From Candidatus Thalassarchaeaceae archaeon (GTDB taxonomy: Archaea; Thermoplasmatota; Poseidoniia; Poseidoniales; Thalassarchaeaceae), in contig DUJH01000029.1 of the NCBI GenBank assembly GCA_013329905.1, positions 2,398 through 17,081 on the forward strand: a DNA stretch of 14,684 nucleotides, written 5' to 3'. A program made the position numbers and the translations under genes. Of this stretch, positions 1 to 7,760 are shown one piece after another. Under the pieces are notes generated by a model, which was given only the letters and a program-made list of their open reading frames with translations, was not told the DNA's origin and searched no databases. Each line of letters opens with the position of its first letter. The first letter of the stretch is position 1.

Positions 1-284
1 TGTCGTAGGGCTTTGACTTCACCTGGTGTACGAATTGAATCGATGACAGCATTCTCTCCGTTTATTCTCTCGAGTAACATTTCGGCGAGGATACCAGTTC
101 CACCGACTCGGCGTAATTCATTACCACCCTCGATTAAGTTCTCTCGAGACTCTTCGATTCCTTTCTCTTTGAGATGAGCACGAATAGAATCAGAGCAGGA
201 TTCGCTTCCCAATCCCTTGGAAACAAGCCAAGCCACAACTGTAGATTTACCCGAGGCATAGCGGCCGGTCAGTCCTATCAGCAC
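1..284 (-). CDS. P-loop nucleotide kinase-like protein (UPF0200-like), partial
   Basis: The reading frame enters the window edge from the minus strand, so only about the first 94 residues are present and the C-terminus is missing. Translation from GTG at 284 opens with a short beta strand and a Walker A motif, LTGRYASGKST, at about residues 5-15. It continues with a helical region containing ENLIEGGNELRR and then AVIDSIRTPGEV, which fits the second nucleotide-binding strand of archaeal dephospho-CoA-kinase-like P-loop proteins (UPF0200/AAA_18 type). Substrate and pathway are unknown for this family. The GTG lies 34 bases after the helicase stop codon on the same strand, with GGAGG only about 3 bases upstream, so it is probably co-transcribed with the helicase. 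An ATG at 310 is in another frame and hits a stop. The P-loop assignment is firm; the family name is from memory. Confidence 0.7.
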   Translation of the reverse strand, partial: MLIGLTGRYASGKSTVVAWLVSKGLGSESCSDSIRAHLKEKGIEESRENLIEGGNELRRVGGTGILAEMLLERINGENAVIDSIRTPGEVKALR

Positions 285-318
285 ACCCCTCCGATAGGTT
301 GGCGTTCCATATCGGTTT

Positions 319-3300
319 CTAACTCCAATAGCGGCGTGTTCTGGCATATTGCAGCTCGGCGTTGTGGATGGCTCGAAGCAGTTTGACTCGGTTACCTCGG
401 GTATGACCTCGCAAGAGCCTAGTTGCTGTTTCCTCACCCACACCTCTGCCCATCAGAGCCAGCACAGCATCGTGGCCATGGGTTCGGATGAGTTCTGCAT
501 TCTTTTTCATGCGTGCGCGCTCTTTTGGGTCTTCACTGTTAATCCAGCCAGCGAGCATAGATTCCATGCGTTCTGGCGCGCAAGCTCGCATCGTGCCGCT
601 GCACTTTGGGCACGGCTCGATGCGGTCCTCCATTCTCCCGACGCGCTTGCGCGTCTTATCTTGACAATTGAGACAGATCAGTACTGCTCGCTCTGCTACA
701 AGTCGTGTTTCCAAGCGCTCGCGAAGTTGTGCGTCTGACCAGGCAGGGAGAAGCAGGTCGCGCTCGGACTTTGGTGAGAGGCCGAGCGGCCCGCTGGCAG
801 TGTGGATGACTTCGACCTTGCCTGATTGAATTTCCCGGATGAGATCCATCGTGCCTTCGATGTCCATCCGCTCATGGAAGAGTTTTGACAGCGCTTCCTC
901 GACGACCGGCGTTCCTCGGTAGCGCTGCATCAGACCCTGCAGATTTACGCGCCGAGGGTCGACTGCCTTCTCCAGAACACCCATTTTTCGGGCGACTTGG
1001 ACGATACGCCAGCGCAAGGCACGACCGTTTGGGATGGTCATGCGTAGAATGGCTTCGAGGGCTTCTGGAGAGGTCTCCGTGAGCCATTCGATGACGTGGC
1101 CAACTGTGGTTCCCGGAACTTGGAAGGCGATGCGATAAGGGTCGATCAGTGTCGTTCCCATCTTGCCTTCACGCATCGATCCCATGGCTTGTATGAAATG
1201 CGCAAGGGTCTCGTTGATTCTACTTCCTCGGCAGGTATTCAACACGATTGCTTTCTCTCGCATCTCGACGGTCAGTGTGGTGTCGGTCGGTAGGTATTCT
1301 GTAGCGTCGAGATGCTGAGCGACTGCGTTGAGCAGGTCTGCTCGTGCTTCGTTTGAAAGAGGGTATTCATCGTAGTCGAGGTCTTTGGATTCAGCCTCCA
1401 AAGCACCGATTGCAACCGCAGCACTGCGCCGTAATCGCCCGACTTCCAGAGCCACCTCGATCGGCACAGGTGGCAGTTCTCCAGACCACACCGGTGCCTC
1501 TCCAGTATCCTTGACCGGAGCTACGAGCAACTCATTCTGCTCTGGGTCTGCGTCGACTATCATCCAGGTTCGGCCGGCCATGACGAATCTTCGCGGCCGA
1601 CCGGCGTCGTCTTGCCCGGTGTTTGAGAGTGAGAGGACGAAGGCCTCGTCGACTGAGCCGAGAGAGCGGCGGGTGACTGCGTCCCTGACTCGGTAGGATA
1701 TTTCGTCGGGAATCATCGATATGTGGTCAGTACGGTTTCGACCGAGTTTACCCGCGGGTGAGAACCAACCCTCGGTGAGGGTTTCTGGAAGGTGCGGTAC
1801 CATGGCTCGACGCCATCTTGATTTATCTCCGTCTGAGTGTTTCTCGTCCCATGGCGGGCGTTTTTCAGGAACTAGATCGGCTGGTCTCGCGCCTATATTT
1901 GCCTTCTTTGCTAGGCCTTCCCAGAGTTTGGCATGCCAAAGTGTGACCTCGGATTGGTGAGGTTTGTCGATTAGTCTGATCAACCAACGATCATCGAGAA
2001 TTCGTAACACTGCGAGGGTATCTTCTTCCTTCCAATTTGGAAAAATGGTCGACCGATTGAGCAATTCTGTTGCTTGGGATAGTGGTACGACACTTCTTTC
2101 GGCAGCCATCTGAAGGAATTGATTGGCGGCGACGATGGCTGGCTCATATCGCCACTCGACTCCCTCGAGTTCTCCGGCCATCGCTCGTCGGGCGATTACT
2201 GCGCACTCAGCGATGTCGTCGATTTCCCAGGCAAGGACATCACCGCGTCCGGTTCCGCCGAGGTGATGCTCGGCGCGGCCGACGCGCTGCAGCATTCTAT
2301 CGACTGCGCGTGGACTGTTCAATTGGTGGACACGCCGAATGGTGCCAATATCGATGCCAAGCTCGAGGCTTGAGGTGCAGATTAGACCGTGTAGCCCCCC
2401 GGCGCGTAGAGCCTCTTCCATTTCTCGGCGAGTTTCGGCAGCTAGGCTACCGTGATGGACTCCAACCTCGATTTCTGGCACGATGGCAGAAAGGCGCTGT
2501 GCCACGGTTTCAGCAGCCGAGCGTGAATTGACGAAAACCAGCGATGGCGGGTCTTCGATTAGGGTGTGAGCGAGGTGTCTGAAGGCGGCAATCGACTTCG
2601 GCGAAATACTCCATTCGCCCGCCAATAACTCGTCCTCAGGTGTTGGTGTCTCGCGATGTACGGTCACTTTCGTGGTTCGGGGCGCTGGGCCAAAGATTGG
2701 CTCTGCATCGGCCGACATCCATCGCGCGACCTCGGCAGGGTTGCCGACGGTCGCTGACAATCCGATTCGTTGGAATCTCCCTCGGGCGTTTTCCAGAGCG
2801 GAAATTCTCTCAAGTCCGATTAGCAATTGTGCTCCACGCTCGCTGGCCGCCATGTCGTGAACCTCATCGAGAACCACCGCCTTTACACCGGCCAAGTGCT
2901 GACGCAATCGACTCCCGAGTAGCATAATTTGCGCAGTTTCGGGAGTCGTTACCAATAGATTAGGTGGTTTCTTTGACTGCTTGGTTCGCTCTTTCTGGCT
3001 TGTATCACCATGGCGCAGTCCCACACTTAGCCCCAATGGCTCGAGCAACTGCGCCAACCTACGATCAATATCGCGATTCAATGCACGTAACGGAGTGATG
3101 TAGAGAATCGACAATCCATCCCATTCCTCCACAAGCGCCCTCGAGACGAGTGGTAAAACCGCTGCCTCGGTTTTTCCACTGCCCGTTGGTGCGACTAGAA
3201 TTCTGTCTTTTCCAGCAACCAAATCAGCTGTCGCAGCTTCCTGAATAGGAGTCAAATTCCACCCACGCTCATCGACCAATTCCCGCACGCGTGGGTGCAG

Positions 3301-3339
3301 TAAATCGAGGGCTCCGGAATCGTCCCCTGCGGTGGACAT
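319..3339 (-). CDS. lhr: Lhr-family superfamily 2 helicase (DEVH box) with C-terminal zinc ribbon
   Basis: ATP-dependent nucleic-acid helicase of the large helicase-related (Lhr) family; archaeal members act in DNA repair or RNA processing in the cytoplasm. Numbered from the chosen ATG (about 1006 residues), the SF2 motifs run in order: Q-like TPIQEAA near 30, Walker A APTGSGKT at about 50-57, DEVH box LDEVHD at about 157-162, SAT at about 195-197, SSLELGIDIG near 323, and motif VI QRVGRAEH at about 351-358. The long C-terminal half fits the winged-helix and Lhr-specific region. A CLNC...CPKC pair at about 889-913 looks like a zinc ribbon, and the last 60 residues are basic and helical. The frame stays open up to ATG 3435, but homology begins only near residue 10 of this version, so the ATG at 3339 is preferred. 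No Shine-Dalgarno site is visible there. A P-loop kinase follows on the same strand. Family confident; aLhr1 versus aLhr2 not settled. Confidence 0.9.
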   Translation of the reverse strand: MSTAGDDSGALDLLHPRVRELVDERGWNLTPIQEAATADLVAGKDRILVAPTGSGKTEAAVLPLVSRALVEEWDGLSILYITPLRALNRDIDRRLAQLLEPLGLSVGLRHGDTSQKERTKQSKKPPNLLVTTPETAQIMLLGSRLRQHLAGVKAVVLDEVHDMAASERGAQLLIGLERISALENARGRFQRIGLSATVGNPAEVARWMSADAEPIFGPAPRTTKVTVHRETPTPEDELLAGEWSISPKSIAAFRHLAHTLIEDPPSLVFVNSRSAAETVAQRLSAIVPEIEVGVHHGSLAAETRREMEEALRAGGLHGLICTSSLELGIDIGTIRRVHQLNSPRAVDRMLQRVGRAEHHLGGTGRGDVLAWEIDDIAECAVIARRAMAGELEGVEWRYEPAIVAANQFLQMAAERSVVPLSQATELLNRSTIFPNWKEEDTLAVLRILDDRWLIRLIDKPHQSEVTLWHAKLWEGLAKKANIGARPADLVPEKRPPWDEKHSDGDKSRWRRAMVPHLPETLTEGWFSPAGKLGRNRTDHISMIPDEISYRVRDAVTRRSLGSVDEAFVLSLSNTGQDDAGRPRRFVMAGRTWMIVDADPEQNELLVAPVKDTGEAPVWSGELPPVPIEVALEVGRLRRSAAVAIGALEAESKDLDYDEYPLSNEARADLLNAVAQHLDATEYLPTDTTLTVEMREKAIVLNTCRGSRINETLAHFIQAMGSMREGKMGTTLIDPYRIAFQVPGTTVGHVIEWLTETSPEALEAILRMTIPNGRALRWRIVQVARKMGVLEKAVDPRRVNLQGLMQRYRGTPVVEEALSKLFHERMDIEGTMDLIREIQSGKVEVIHTASGPLGLSPKSERDLLLPAWSDAQLRERLETRLVAERAVLICLNCQDKTRKRVGRMEDRIEPCPKCSGTMRACAPERMESMLAGWINSEDPKERARMKKNAELIRTHGHDAVLALMGRGVGEETATRLLRGHTRGNRVKLLRAIHNAELQYARTRRYWS

Positions 3340-3509
3340 CGACCATGTCGCCAAGTCCACCCAACATGAACCAATGGGTCGGTCATCAAGAGCCCCAACA
3401 TTCGAGTGTCCGGGTAAGCAATTTCTCGTAATCATTCACTTATTCGGACATGAATCCATTGAACATCACGCGATAAGGGACATATCTCAGGAGCGTGACC
3501 CGAGCCCCG

Positions 3510-4430
3510 ATGGCAGGCCCACTCAAGCGACTAAATTCCGCTCTTGGGCGTTGGTGGGCAGGTCACAAAGACAACCATTTCCGTATCGTTTCATGGGTGA
3601 CCATACTCTCGATGGCTGCGACCATCTGGGGTATTCTATTCCTTTTCATTCTCGATGGTACAACCGATCCTACGAAGGCTGACTGGGTCCCCTGGAGTTG
3701 GGCAGGATTGTTTTTCGGCGGTTTGATTGCATTTTGGATAGTTCCAGAATTCTTCGTTTACCTAGGTCAAAAGGCGAATCTTGATGAAATTCTGCTGATG
3801 GATAATCGGCCCGAGGTTCTGCGCCGACGCAAGGAGGCGGAAAACGCAGCTGATATGCTCGGGCCCGGATATCAGGCAGAACTCGTGCGCTTTTACAATG
3901 AGATGGGCATCAAGGTCAGCGCCCGCTTCAGGCATATCCGACCGGCGGGCGGTTCGACAGAGGAAGTCCAGTCCAAGGCTGGAGATGGTGACTTCGCTGA
4001 GCCGTGGGACGGGATTAATGTCGACTCGGATGTAAATGGAGTTCAGTCGTATCTCTCGGCTTGGTGGAATACCAATGATTCCCGTCTCTCTCGGAAATTA
4101 CCCGGTGCCAAGTCGCTTCGCCAGGCCGAATCCAATCGTGCCGTGCTTGGACTCAGCGGATTTAGTGCTGCAATGTTACTCTACAATATGGTCGCTGGCT
4201 TAGCCACACAGGGCGATGGCGCCCGCGAATATACAGTCGATCTCACACTGTGGCTCGCTCGCGATGATTCGAGTCACGCCCTTGCGCCCCACTTTGATGG
4301 CGTTGGAATCCTTCTCGCAACCACTTCCCTCATTTTGCTATACCTCACTACGCCAGCCGGCGTCAATATTTCGTCAAGGAGTCGCCGCAGCAAATCAGCG
4401 AAGGATTCCTCGGTATCCGAGGAGGAATGA
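3510..4430 (+). CDS. Conserved-type membrane protein, four predicted helices, function unknown
   Basis: I do not recognise a family. From the ATG at 3510 the protein has 306 residues. Two hydrophobic segments lie near the N-terminus (about 27-49 and 63-86), then a soluble region of about 120 residues rich in charged residues, then two more hydrophobic segments (about 211-232 and 263-283). The tail is basic and then Ser/Glu-rich, ending in EEE. The soluble middle contains a Glu/Arg-rich helix (about 98-115). A GTG at 3495 in the same frame adds five residues; the AGGAG before it ends one base upstream, too close for GTG and about 16 bases from ATG 3510, so the start is uncertain. The stop overlaps the signal peptidase start as ATGA, implying translational coupling and a possible shared role in protein export or envelope quality control. 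That role is inference from position only. Confidence 0.75.
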   Translation: MAGPLKRLNSALGRWWAGHKDNHFRIVSWVTILSMAATIWGILFLFILDGTTDPTKADWVPWSWAGLFFGGLIAFWIVPEFFVYLGQKANLDEILLMDNRPEVLRRRKEAENAADMLGPGYQAELVRFYNEMGIKVSARFRHIRPAGGSTEEVQSKAGDGDFAEPWDGINVDSDVNGVQSYLSAWWNTNDSRLSRKLPGAKSLRQAESNRAVLGLSGFSAAMLLYNMVAGLATQGDGAREYTVDLTLWLARDDSSHALAPHFDGVGILLATTSLILLYLTTPAGVNISSRSRRSKSAKDSSVSEEE

Positions 4431-5260
4431 GGTTGGACCTTCACGTTCTGAAACGTGAGGCGAGCCTCGCAATCGGACTCGTCATCCTTCTGCTTGGCTC
4501 GATGACCATTGCAACTGGCTCCTACCCACCAATGGTCGTCGTCGAATCAGGTTCGATGATGCATGACAATGAACATGGTTCGGTCGGAGCAATCGATCCA
4601 GGCGATCTCGTTCTCGTCATGAGCCCCGACCGTCACGATATCATCACCTTTGCAGAGGCCACTGAACTGGGTGGTGAGCACGAGGGTTACGAAACTCACG
4701 GGATGCCAGGAGACGTCATCATCTTCCGCAAGAATGGAGGCTCTGACACTCCAGTCATTCACCGTGCTTTGCTACAAGCGATTGCTAATCCAAATGGTGG
4801 TTGGGATGTACCTGGGACCGATGTCGTTGGTGCGGAATCAGGCTTTGTGGAACTCGAATACGATTGCTTTCATGGAAATTCAAAGCTGAAAATTGACTTG
4901 TCGATTATCACCCACGAGGGATATATCACAACTGGCGATAATCGATGGAGCAATGGCTGTCAATACGATCAACAATCACTCACTGACGAGAATGGTGAAT
5001 TGGTAACTGCAATCAAGGATGAGTGGATAATGGGGGTCGCCTCGCTCGAGATTCCGTGGGTCGGCGCAGTCAAACTCTACGCCAGCGGTACCGCGGGGCA
5101 AGTTACCGGTAATACCTGGGGTAATCTCGCGGTTCTAGTTGCCATCATCATATCTGCACCGGTCATAATTGAGATGATTACAGACCGATTGACTCCGAAG
5201 GATGAGGGCGAAGATTCGAATGATGTCGAGGCTGCCGAGGCTGCCTCTGAAGAAGAATGA
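4427..5260 (+). CDS. Type I signal peptidase, archaeal/ER (S26B) type
   Basis: Membrane-bound serine protease that removes signal peptides from exported proteins. An N-terminal hydrophobic helix (about residues 14-34) is followed by the catalytic block VVVESGSMMH, giving the nucleophile Ser43. The ER/archaeal-type histidine is His112 in PVIHRAL, replacing the lysine of bacterial enzymes, and the aspartate is Asp171 in TTGDNRWSN, with Asp181 as a possible second acidic residue. A C-terminal hydrophobic segment (about 231-252) is followed by a very acidic tail. At 277 residues it is longer than many archaeal enzymes (roughly 150-200); the extra length sits between Ser43 and His112, between His112 and Asp171, and in the C-terminal anchor. 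It overlaps the preceding membrane-protein gene by four bases. GGAGG at 4421-4425 is one base from the ATG; a TTG at 4433 would have better spacing, so the start may be two codons later. Family assignment is strong. Confidence 0.9.
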   Translation: MRLDLHVLKREASLAIGLVILLLGSMTIATGSYPPMVVVESGSMMHDNEHGSVGAIDPGDLVLVMSPDRHDIITFAEATELGGEHEGYETHGMPGDVIIFRKNGGSDTPVIHRALLQAIANPNGGWDVPGTDVVGAESGFVELEYDCFHGNSKLKIDLSIITHEGYITTGDNRWSNGCQYDQQSLTDENGELVTAIKDEWIMGVASLEIPWVGAVKLYASGTAGQVTGNTWGNLAVLVAIIISAPVIIEMITDRLTPKDEGEDSNDVEAAEAASEEE

Positions 5261-5282
5261 ATTCGCTATTGGTTCGCTCTTC

Positions 5283-6797
5283 TCAAGCAACGAGTCGCGG
5301 TAGAATAATCGGAATCGCGATGATGAAGAGAACGAATAGACTGCTCATCGAACTCAATCGATTCGCGGCTCCCTCTATGCGAATCGGGTCAGCGCCTCGC
5401 ATTACGAATCGCATAGTCGAGTGCGCTGCATCTCGGAACATGTGGCCACCATCGAAGGGTATCATCGGAATTAGATTGGCGAATCCGAGAATGAAGTTTA
5501 TCCAGGCTAACCAGAACAGGAAATCGAAGGTGGCAAGCATACCGTCTGTACCTAGGGTGGAGGCAATCGGGCCGTCTCCAGCGGTCAGCATGGCTCGTTG
5601 TTCGAGTGGCATCGTGTGTCCATCGAGAGCAATAGGAGTGCCCAGCAAAAACAATGGTGTAATCAATAGGCCGAGACCCTTCTGAGCAGGGGTAAATTGG
5701 TCATCAAAGACGAATGACCAGCCATCTACAGCTGCGGTATTTGAGAGAAGACCACTGACTCCAACGAATGCATCACCTTGCTCGATTCCAATCTCAGCCA
5801 ATTGCTCTTCCAACTCAGATTGAACACAGTTTGAGTCCTTCTCGCATTGTTCTATGTGGTATTGCCAGCGGTCCGTGAAAGTAATCTCGATAATCCGAGT
5901 CTCCATTTCGCCGTGAGCGGCAGATGAGACTACGGTAAATTCTGCTGTTTCTCCAGATGAATAAACACCCATCGCATCGGTGAATTCAGTGTAATCGCTA
6001 ATCCTCTCTTCATCGATGTGAGTGATTGTCTCATAGGGCATCAATCCAGCATCTTCCGCCCCTGTGTCCTCGATAATCGCCGAGGCATGGACTCCGGGCG
6101 TCTTTGCAGCAAATCCCGTGGCAGTCGCCGATAGCAAAATCAGAACCACGAAAGTAGCGATTAGATTGATCGAAGGCCCCGCCGCATAGAGCCGCAACCT
6201 TTCGCGGCGAGGAGCTCGCATCATCTCCTCATATTCAGGCTCAGCAAAAGCGCCCATCGGCAACGGACCAACTAGGAGGAGTCCGAAGGAACGTACCTGC
6301 ATTCCGTGTGCGCGAGCCTGCAAACCATGACTATACTCGTGAATCACCAGAGCGATTACCAGCGCAATCACCGGCCACCAAAATGGCACAAAACTCGTCA
6401 CCCCTGGAATCAAAAGAAGGTCGGAAGCCGGTAACACATTCTGTTCTGAGGGGGCTGCCGCAGTCGTCAAAGCAGCAGTGACAATCAATAGAATCACACC
6501 CAGCATGACGATGAAACACATCCAGATTGAGAACTCGCCATAAGCCCTCCAAAAGCGGCGAGGGCGAGCCATTTTTTCCAACGCAACCTTGCCTCGACCC
6601 GTCCGAACCATCAGGATCATTCCAAGGACCCGCGTCGCGTTCCATCGATCCAAAGTTCCATTCTGCTCTAGATACAAGAGGCCAAAGTACCACGCTGCGA
6701 TGATTCCGACGACCCAGATAGGAGCAAAACCTCTCATCGCAATCCAAGCGAGGATGGCGAGGAAGAGGATTTGGTTCAGCCCCAGCCTTCGCTCCAT
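5283..6797 (-). CDS. Site-2-type intramembrane zinc metalloprotease (M50) with PDZ-like region
   Basis: Polytopic membrane protease that cleaves transmembrane segments of substrates. Counted from the ATG at 6797 (504 residues), hydrophobic segments precede the zinc motif HEYSH (His153, Glu154, His157) at the end of a helix. The second M50 signature is NLIPMIPFDGG (about 441-451), supplying the zinc-ligand Asp449. Between them an extracytoplasmic insert of about 150 residues begins with a PDZ-like stretch containing EDAGLMPYETITHID (about 248-262). This insert holds two cysteines (Cys318, Cys324) five residues apart that could form a disulfide. The frame is open to an ATG at 6911, but that extension is basic, unrelated to M50 proteins and would overlap the divergent gene at 6880, so 6797 is preferred. 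The gene converges on the signal peptidase gene, 22 bases apart. Substrate unknown; a membrane-anchored regulator or signal-peptide remnants are possible. Confidence 0.88.
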   Translation of the reverse strand: MERRLGLNQILFLAILAWIAMRGFAPIWVVGIIAAWYFGLLYLEQNGTLDRWNATRVLGMILMVRTGRGKVALEKMARPRRFWRAYGEFSIWMCFIVMLGVILLIVTAALTTAAAPSEQNVLPASDLLLIPGVTSFVPFWWPVIALVIALVIHEYSHGLQARAHGMQVRSFGLLLVGPLPMGAFAEPEYEEMMRAPRRERLRLYAAGPSINLIATFVVLILLSATATGFAAKTPGVHASAIIEDTGAEDAGLMPYETITHIDEERISDYTEFTDAMGVYSSGETAEFTVVSSAAHGEMETRIIEITFTDRWQYHIEQCEKDSNCVQSELEEQLAEIGIEQGDAFVGVSGLLSNTAAVDGWSFVFDDQFTPAQKGLGLLITPLFLLGTPIALDGHTMPLEQRAMLTAGDGPIASTLGTDGMLATFDFLFWLAWINFILGFANLIPMIPFDGGHMFRDAAHSTMRFVMRGADPIRIEGAANRLSSMSSLFVLFIIAIPIILPRLVA

Positions 6798-6879
6798 GTC
6801 ACACGGTCGTCGAGGGCTCCACTTGAACTCTCGTGGCGCGCTGCGCAACTGACTTGACCTACGGCGTATTGGGTGGGCC

Positions 6880-7074
6880 ATGACTGCGACGGGCGATTTG
6901 GACGAGCGCAAGCGCGCTCGTGAGATCGATAGGTTACGTCGTGAGTCAGAAGCAATCTCTCGCCTGCTGCAACGAGCACACTTCGATGGAGTCAGAACCG
7001 ATATCGAGGCAGTGAAGACTCAACTCGTCGAGGCGGAAGCAATACTCGAAACTTCTAGCAAAGACGGCGACTGA
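6880..7074 (+). CDS. Small charged helical protein, function unknown
   Basis: A 64-residue reading frame starting at ATG 6880. It is almost entirely charged and helix-forming: a basic/acidic first half with ERKRAREIDRLRRESEAI, and a second half with heptad-like leucine, isoleucine and valine spacing (AVKTQLVEAEAIL), consistent with a short coiled coil or helical hairpin. There is no cysteine, signal peptide or membrane segment. It is transcribed divergently from the site-2 protease (82 bases between starts) and converges with the Hjc gene, whose stop codon lies two bases beyond this one. I do not recognise a family. The lack of a conflicting gene and the soluble composition support a real gene, but a frame this short could occur by chance. 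Confidence 0.55.
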   Translation: MTATGDLDERKRAREIDRLRRESEAISRLLQRAHFDGVRTDIEAVKTQLVEAEAILETSSKDGD

Positions 7075-7076
7075 GT

Positions 7077-7607
7077 TTAGATTGAACGAGCGCCGTCAGA
7101 GCGACTGATGAGTGCGAGGAATCTGTGTAGAGGCATTCCATCGTGCCAATTGAGGTAAGGCGTTCCGTTGCGGGTAAGTGGAACGTTTGGTATGCTTCGT
7201 GCAAGGCTTCGTAACTTTCCAGTCAAACCTTCGACTGGGACTTTCATTATTGTCCAACTATCTCCTCTGACACCTTTCAGGCGGAATGCGTAGAGTGGCA
7301 GCAGGCCGCATCTTTCTCCAGTTGAGATGAGTGCGAGATACTGATCCTTGGTGCGGCCTGAGAGGTAGATTCGATCGGTCTTGGAGGATTTCACCTCGAT
7401 TGGCATACACATGTCTCCACGCAGCGCGAGGATATCTCCAGTACCCTCTGAGCCGCTGCCGGGCGCGCGCACGACGAGGAATGGGCGTTGACACACTTGC
7501 ATTGCTCGCGCGCGCTCGACCTCGGTGCACGAGCGCGTGATGGCAATCACACCCTTGCGCTCACCAGCCAAGACGGAGCGCAATTCGCGCTCGTAGACTC
7601 CACTCAT
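7077..7607 (-). CDS. hjc: Holliday-junction resolvase, Hjc family
   Basis: Endonuclease that cuts four-way DNA junctions during recombination and fork repair. The protein has 176 residues. It shows the PD-(D/E)xK nuclease pattern of archaeal Hjc: YERELRSVL with Glu7 or Glu9 near the N-terminus, VVRAPGSG at about 45-52, catalytic Asp58 in TGDILAL, and Glu71/Lys73 in PIEVKSS. The usual aromatic/basic helix RTKDQYLAL follows. Hjc proteins are usually about 120-140 residues; here extra length lies between the first helix and the VVRAPG strand (about 15-40) and at the C-terminus (after about 130). The ATG at 7607 puts the ERE motif at the expected distance from the N-terminus; no Shine-Dalgarno site precedes it. 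It is divergent from a RuvC/YqgF-like gene and converges with a small helical-protein gene. Family call is strong; resolvase activity is inferred from motif conservation. Confidence 0.85.
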   Translation of the reverse strand: MSGVYERELRSVLAGERKGVIAITRSCTEVERARAMQVCQRPFLVVRAPGSGSEGTGDILALRGDMCMPIEVKSSKTDRIYLSGRTKDQYLALISTGERCGLLPLYAFRLKGVRGDSWTIMKVPVEGLTGKLRSLARSIPNVPLTRNGTPYLNWHDGMPLHRFLALISRSDGARSI

Positions 7608-7611
7608 GAGG

Positions 7612-7653
7612 CTAGCCCATTGTCAGGGTTCTTGACGACATCGCTTGGGCTAG
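7612..7653. repeat. Inverted repeat upstream of hjc
   Basis: CTAGCCCA at 7612-7619 is matched by TGGGCTAG at 7646-7653, a perfect 8-bp inverted repeat with a 26-base spacer, starting four bases before the hjc start codon on its transcribed side. A self-complementary GGCTAGCC at 7610-7617 overlaps the left arm. It could be an operator or an mRNA stem near the ribosome entry site. With this arm length, chance is possible. Confidence 0.35.
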
Positions 7654-7760
7654 GCTTGGAGTGCATCGTTTCGGGGATTCCAATGGAAATCAGCACGAAA
7701 TGGTCGACGAGAAATTGTAGACCCAAGAGAAAATGCCGAGGATGTGATTTGTAGACAGTA

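Noticed and set aside
2070..2531. Plus-strand frame of 153 codons rich in Arg
   Set aside because: It lies inside the helicase gene on the opposite strand; the helicase motifs are continuous there, and the frame's Arg-rich composition is typical of an antisense shadow.
3340..3435. N-terminal extension of the helicase up to ATG 3435
   Set aside because: No helicase similarity in the extra residues and cysteine/glycine-rich non-family composition; the ATG at 3339 is nearer the start of homology.
5257..5685. Plus-strand frame of 142 codons just after the signal peptidase
   Set aside because: It is antisense to the conserved C-terminal part of the site-2 protease, including the NLIPMIPFDGG motif.
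6798..6911. N-terminal extension of the site-2 protease up to ATG 6911
   Set aside because: Basic, not hydrophobic, without M50 resemblance, and overlapping the divergent small gene.
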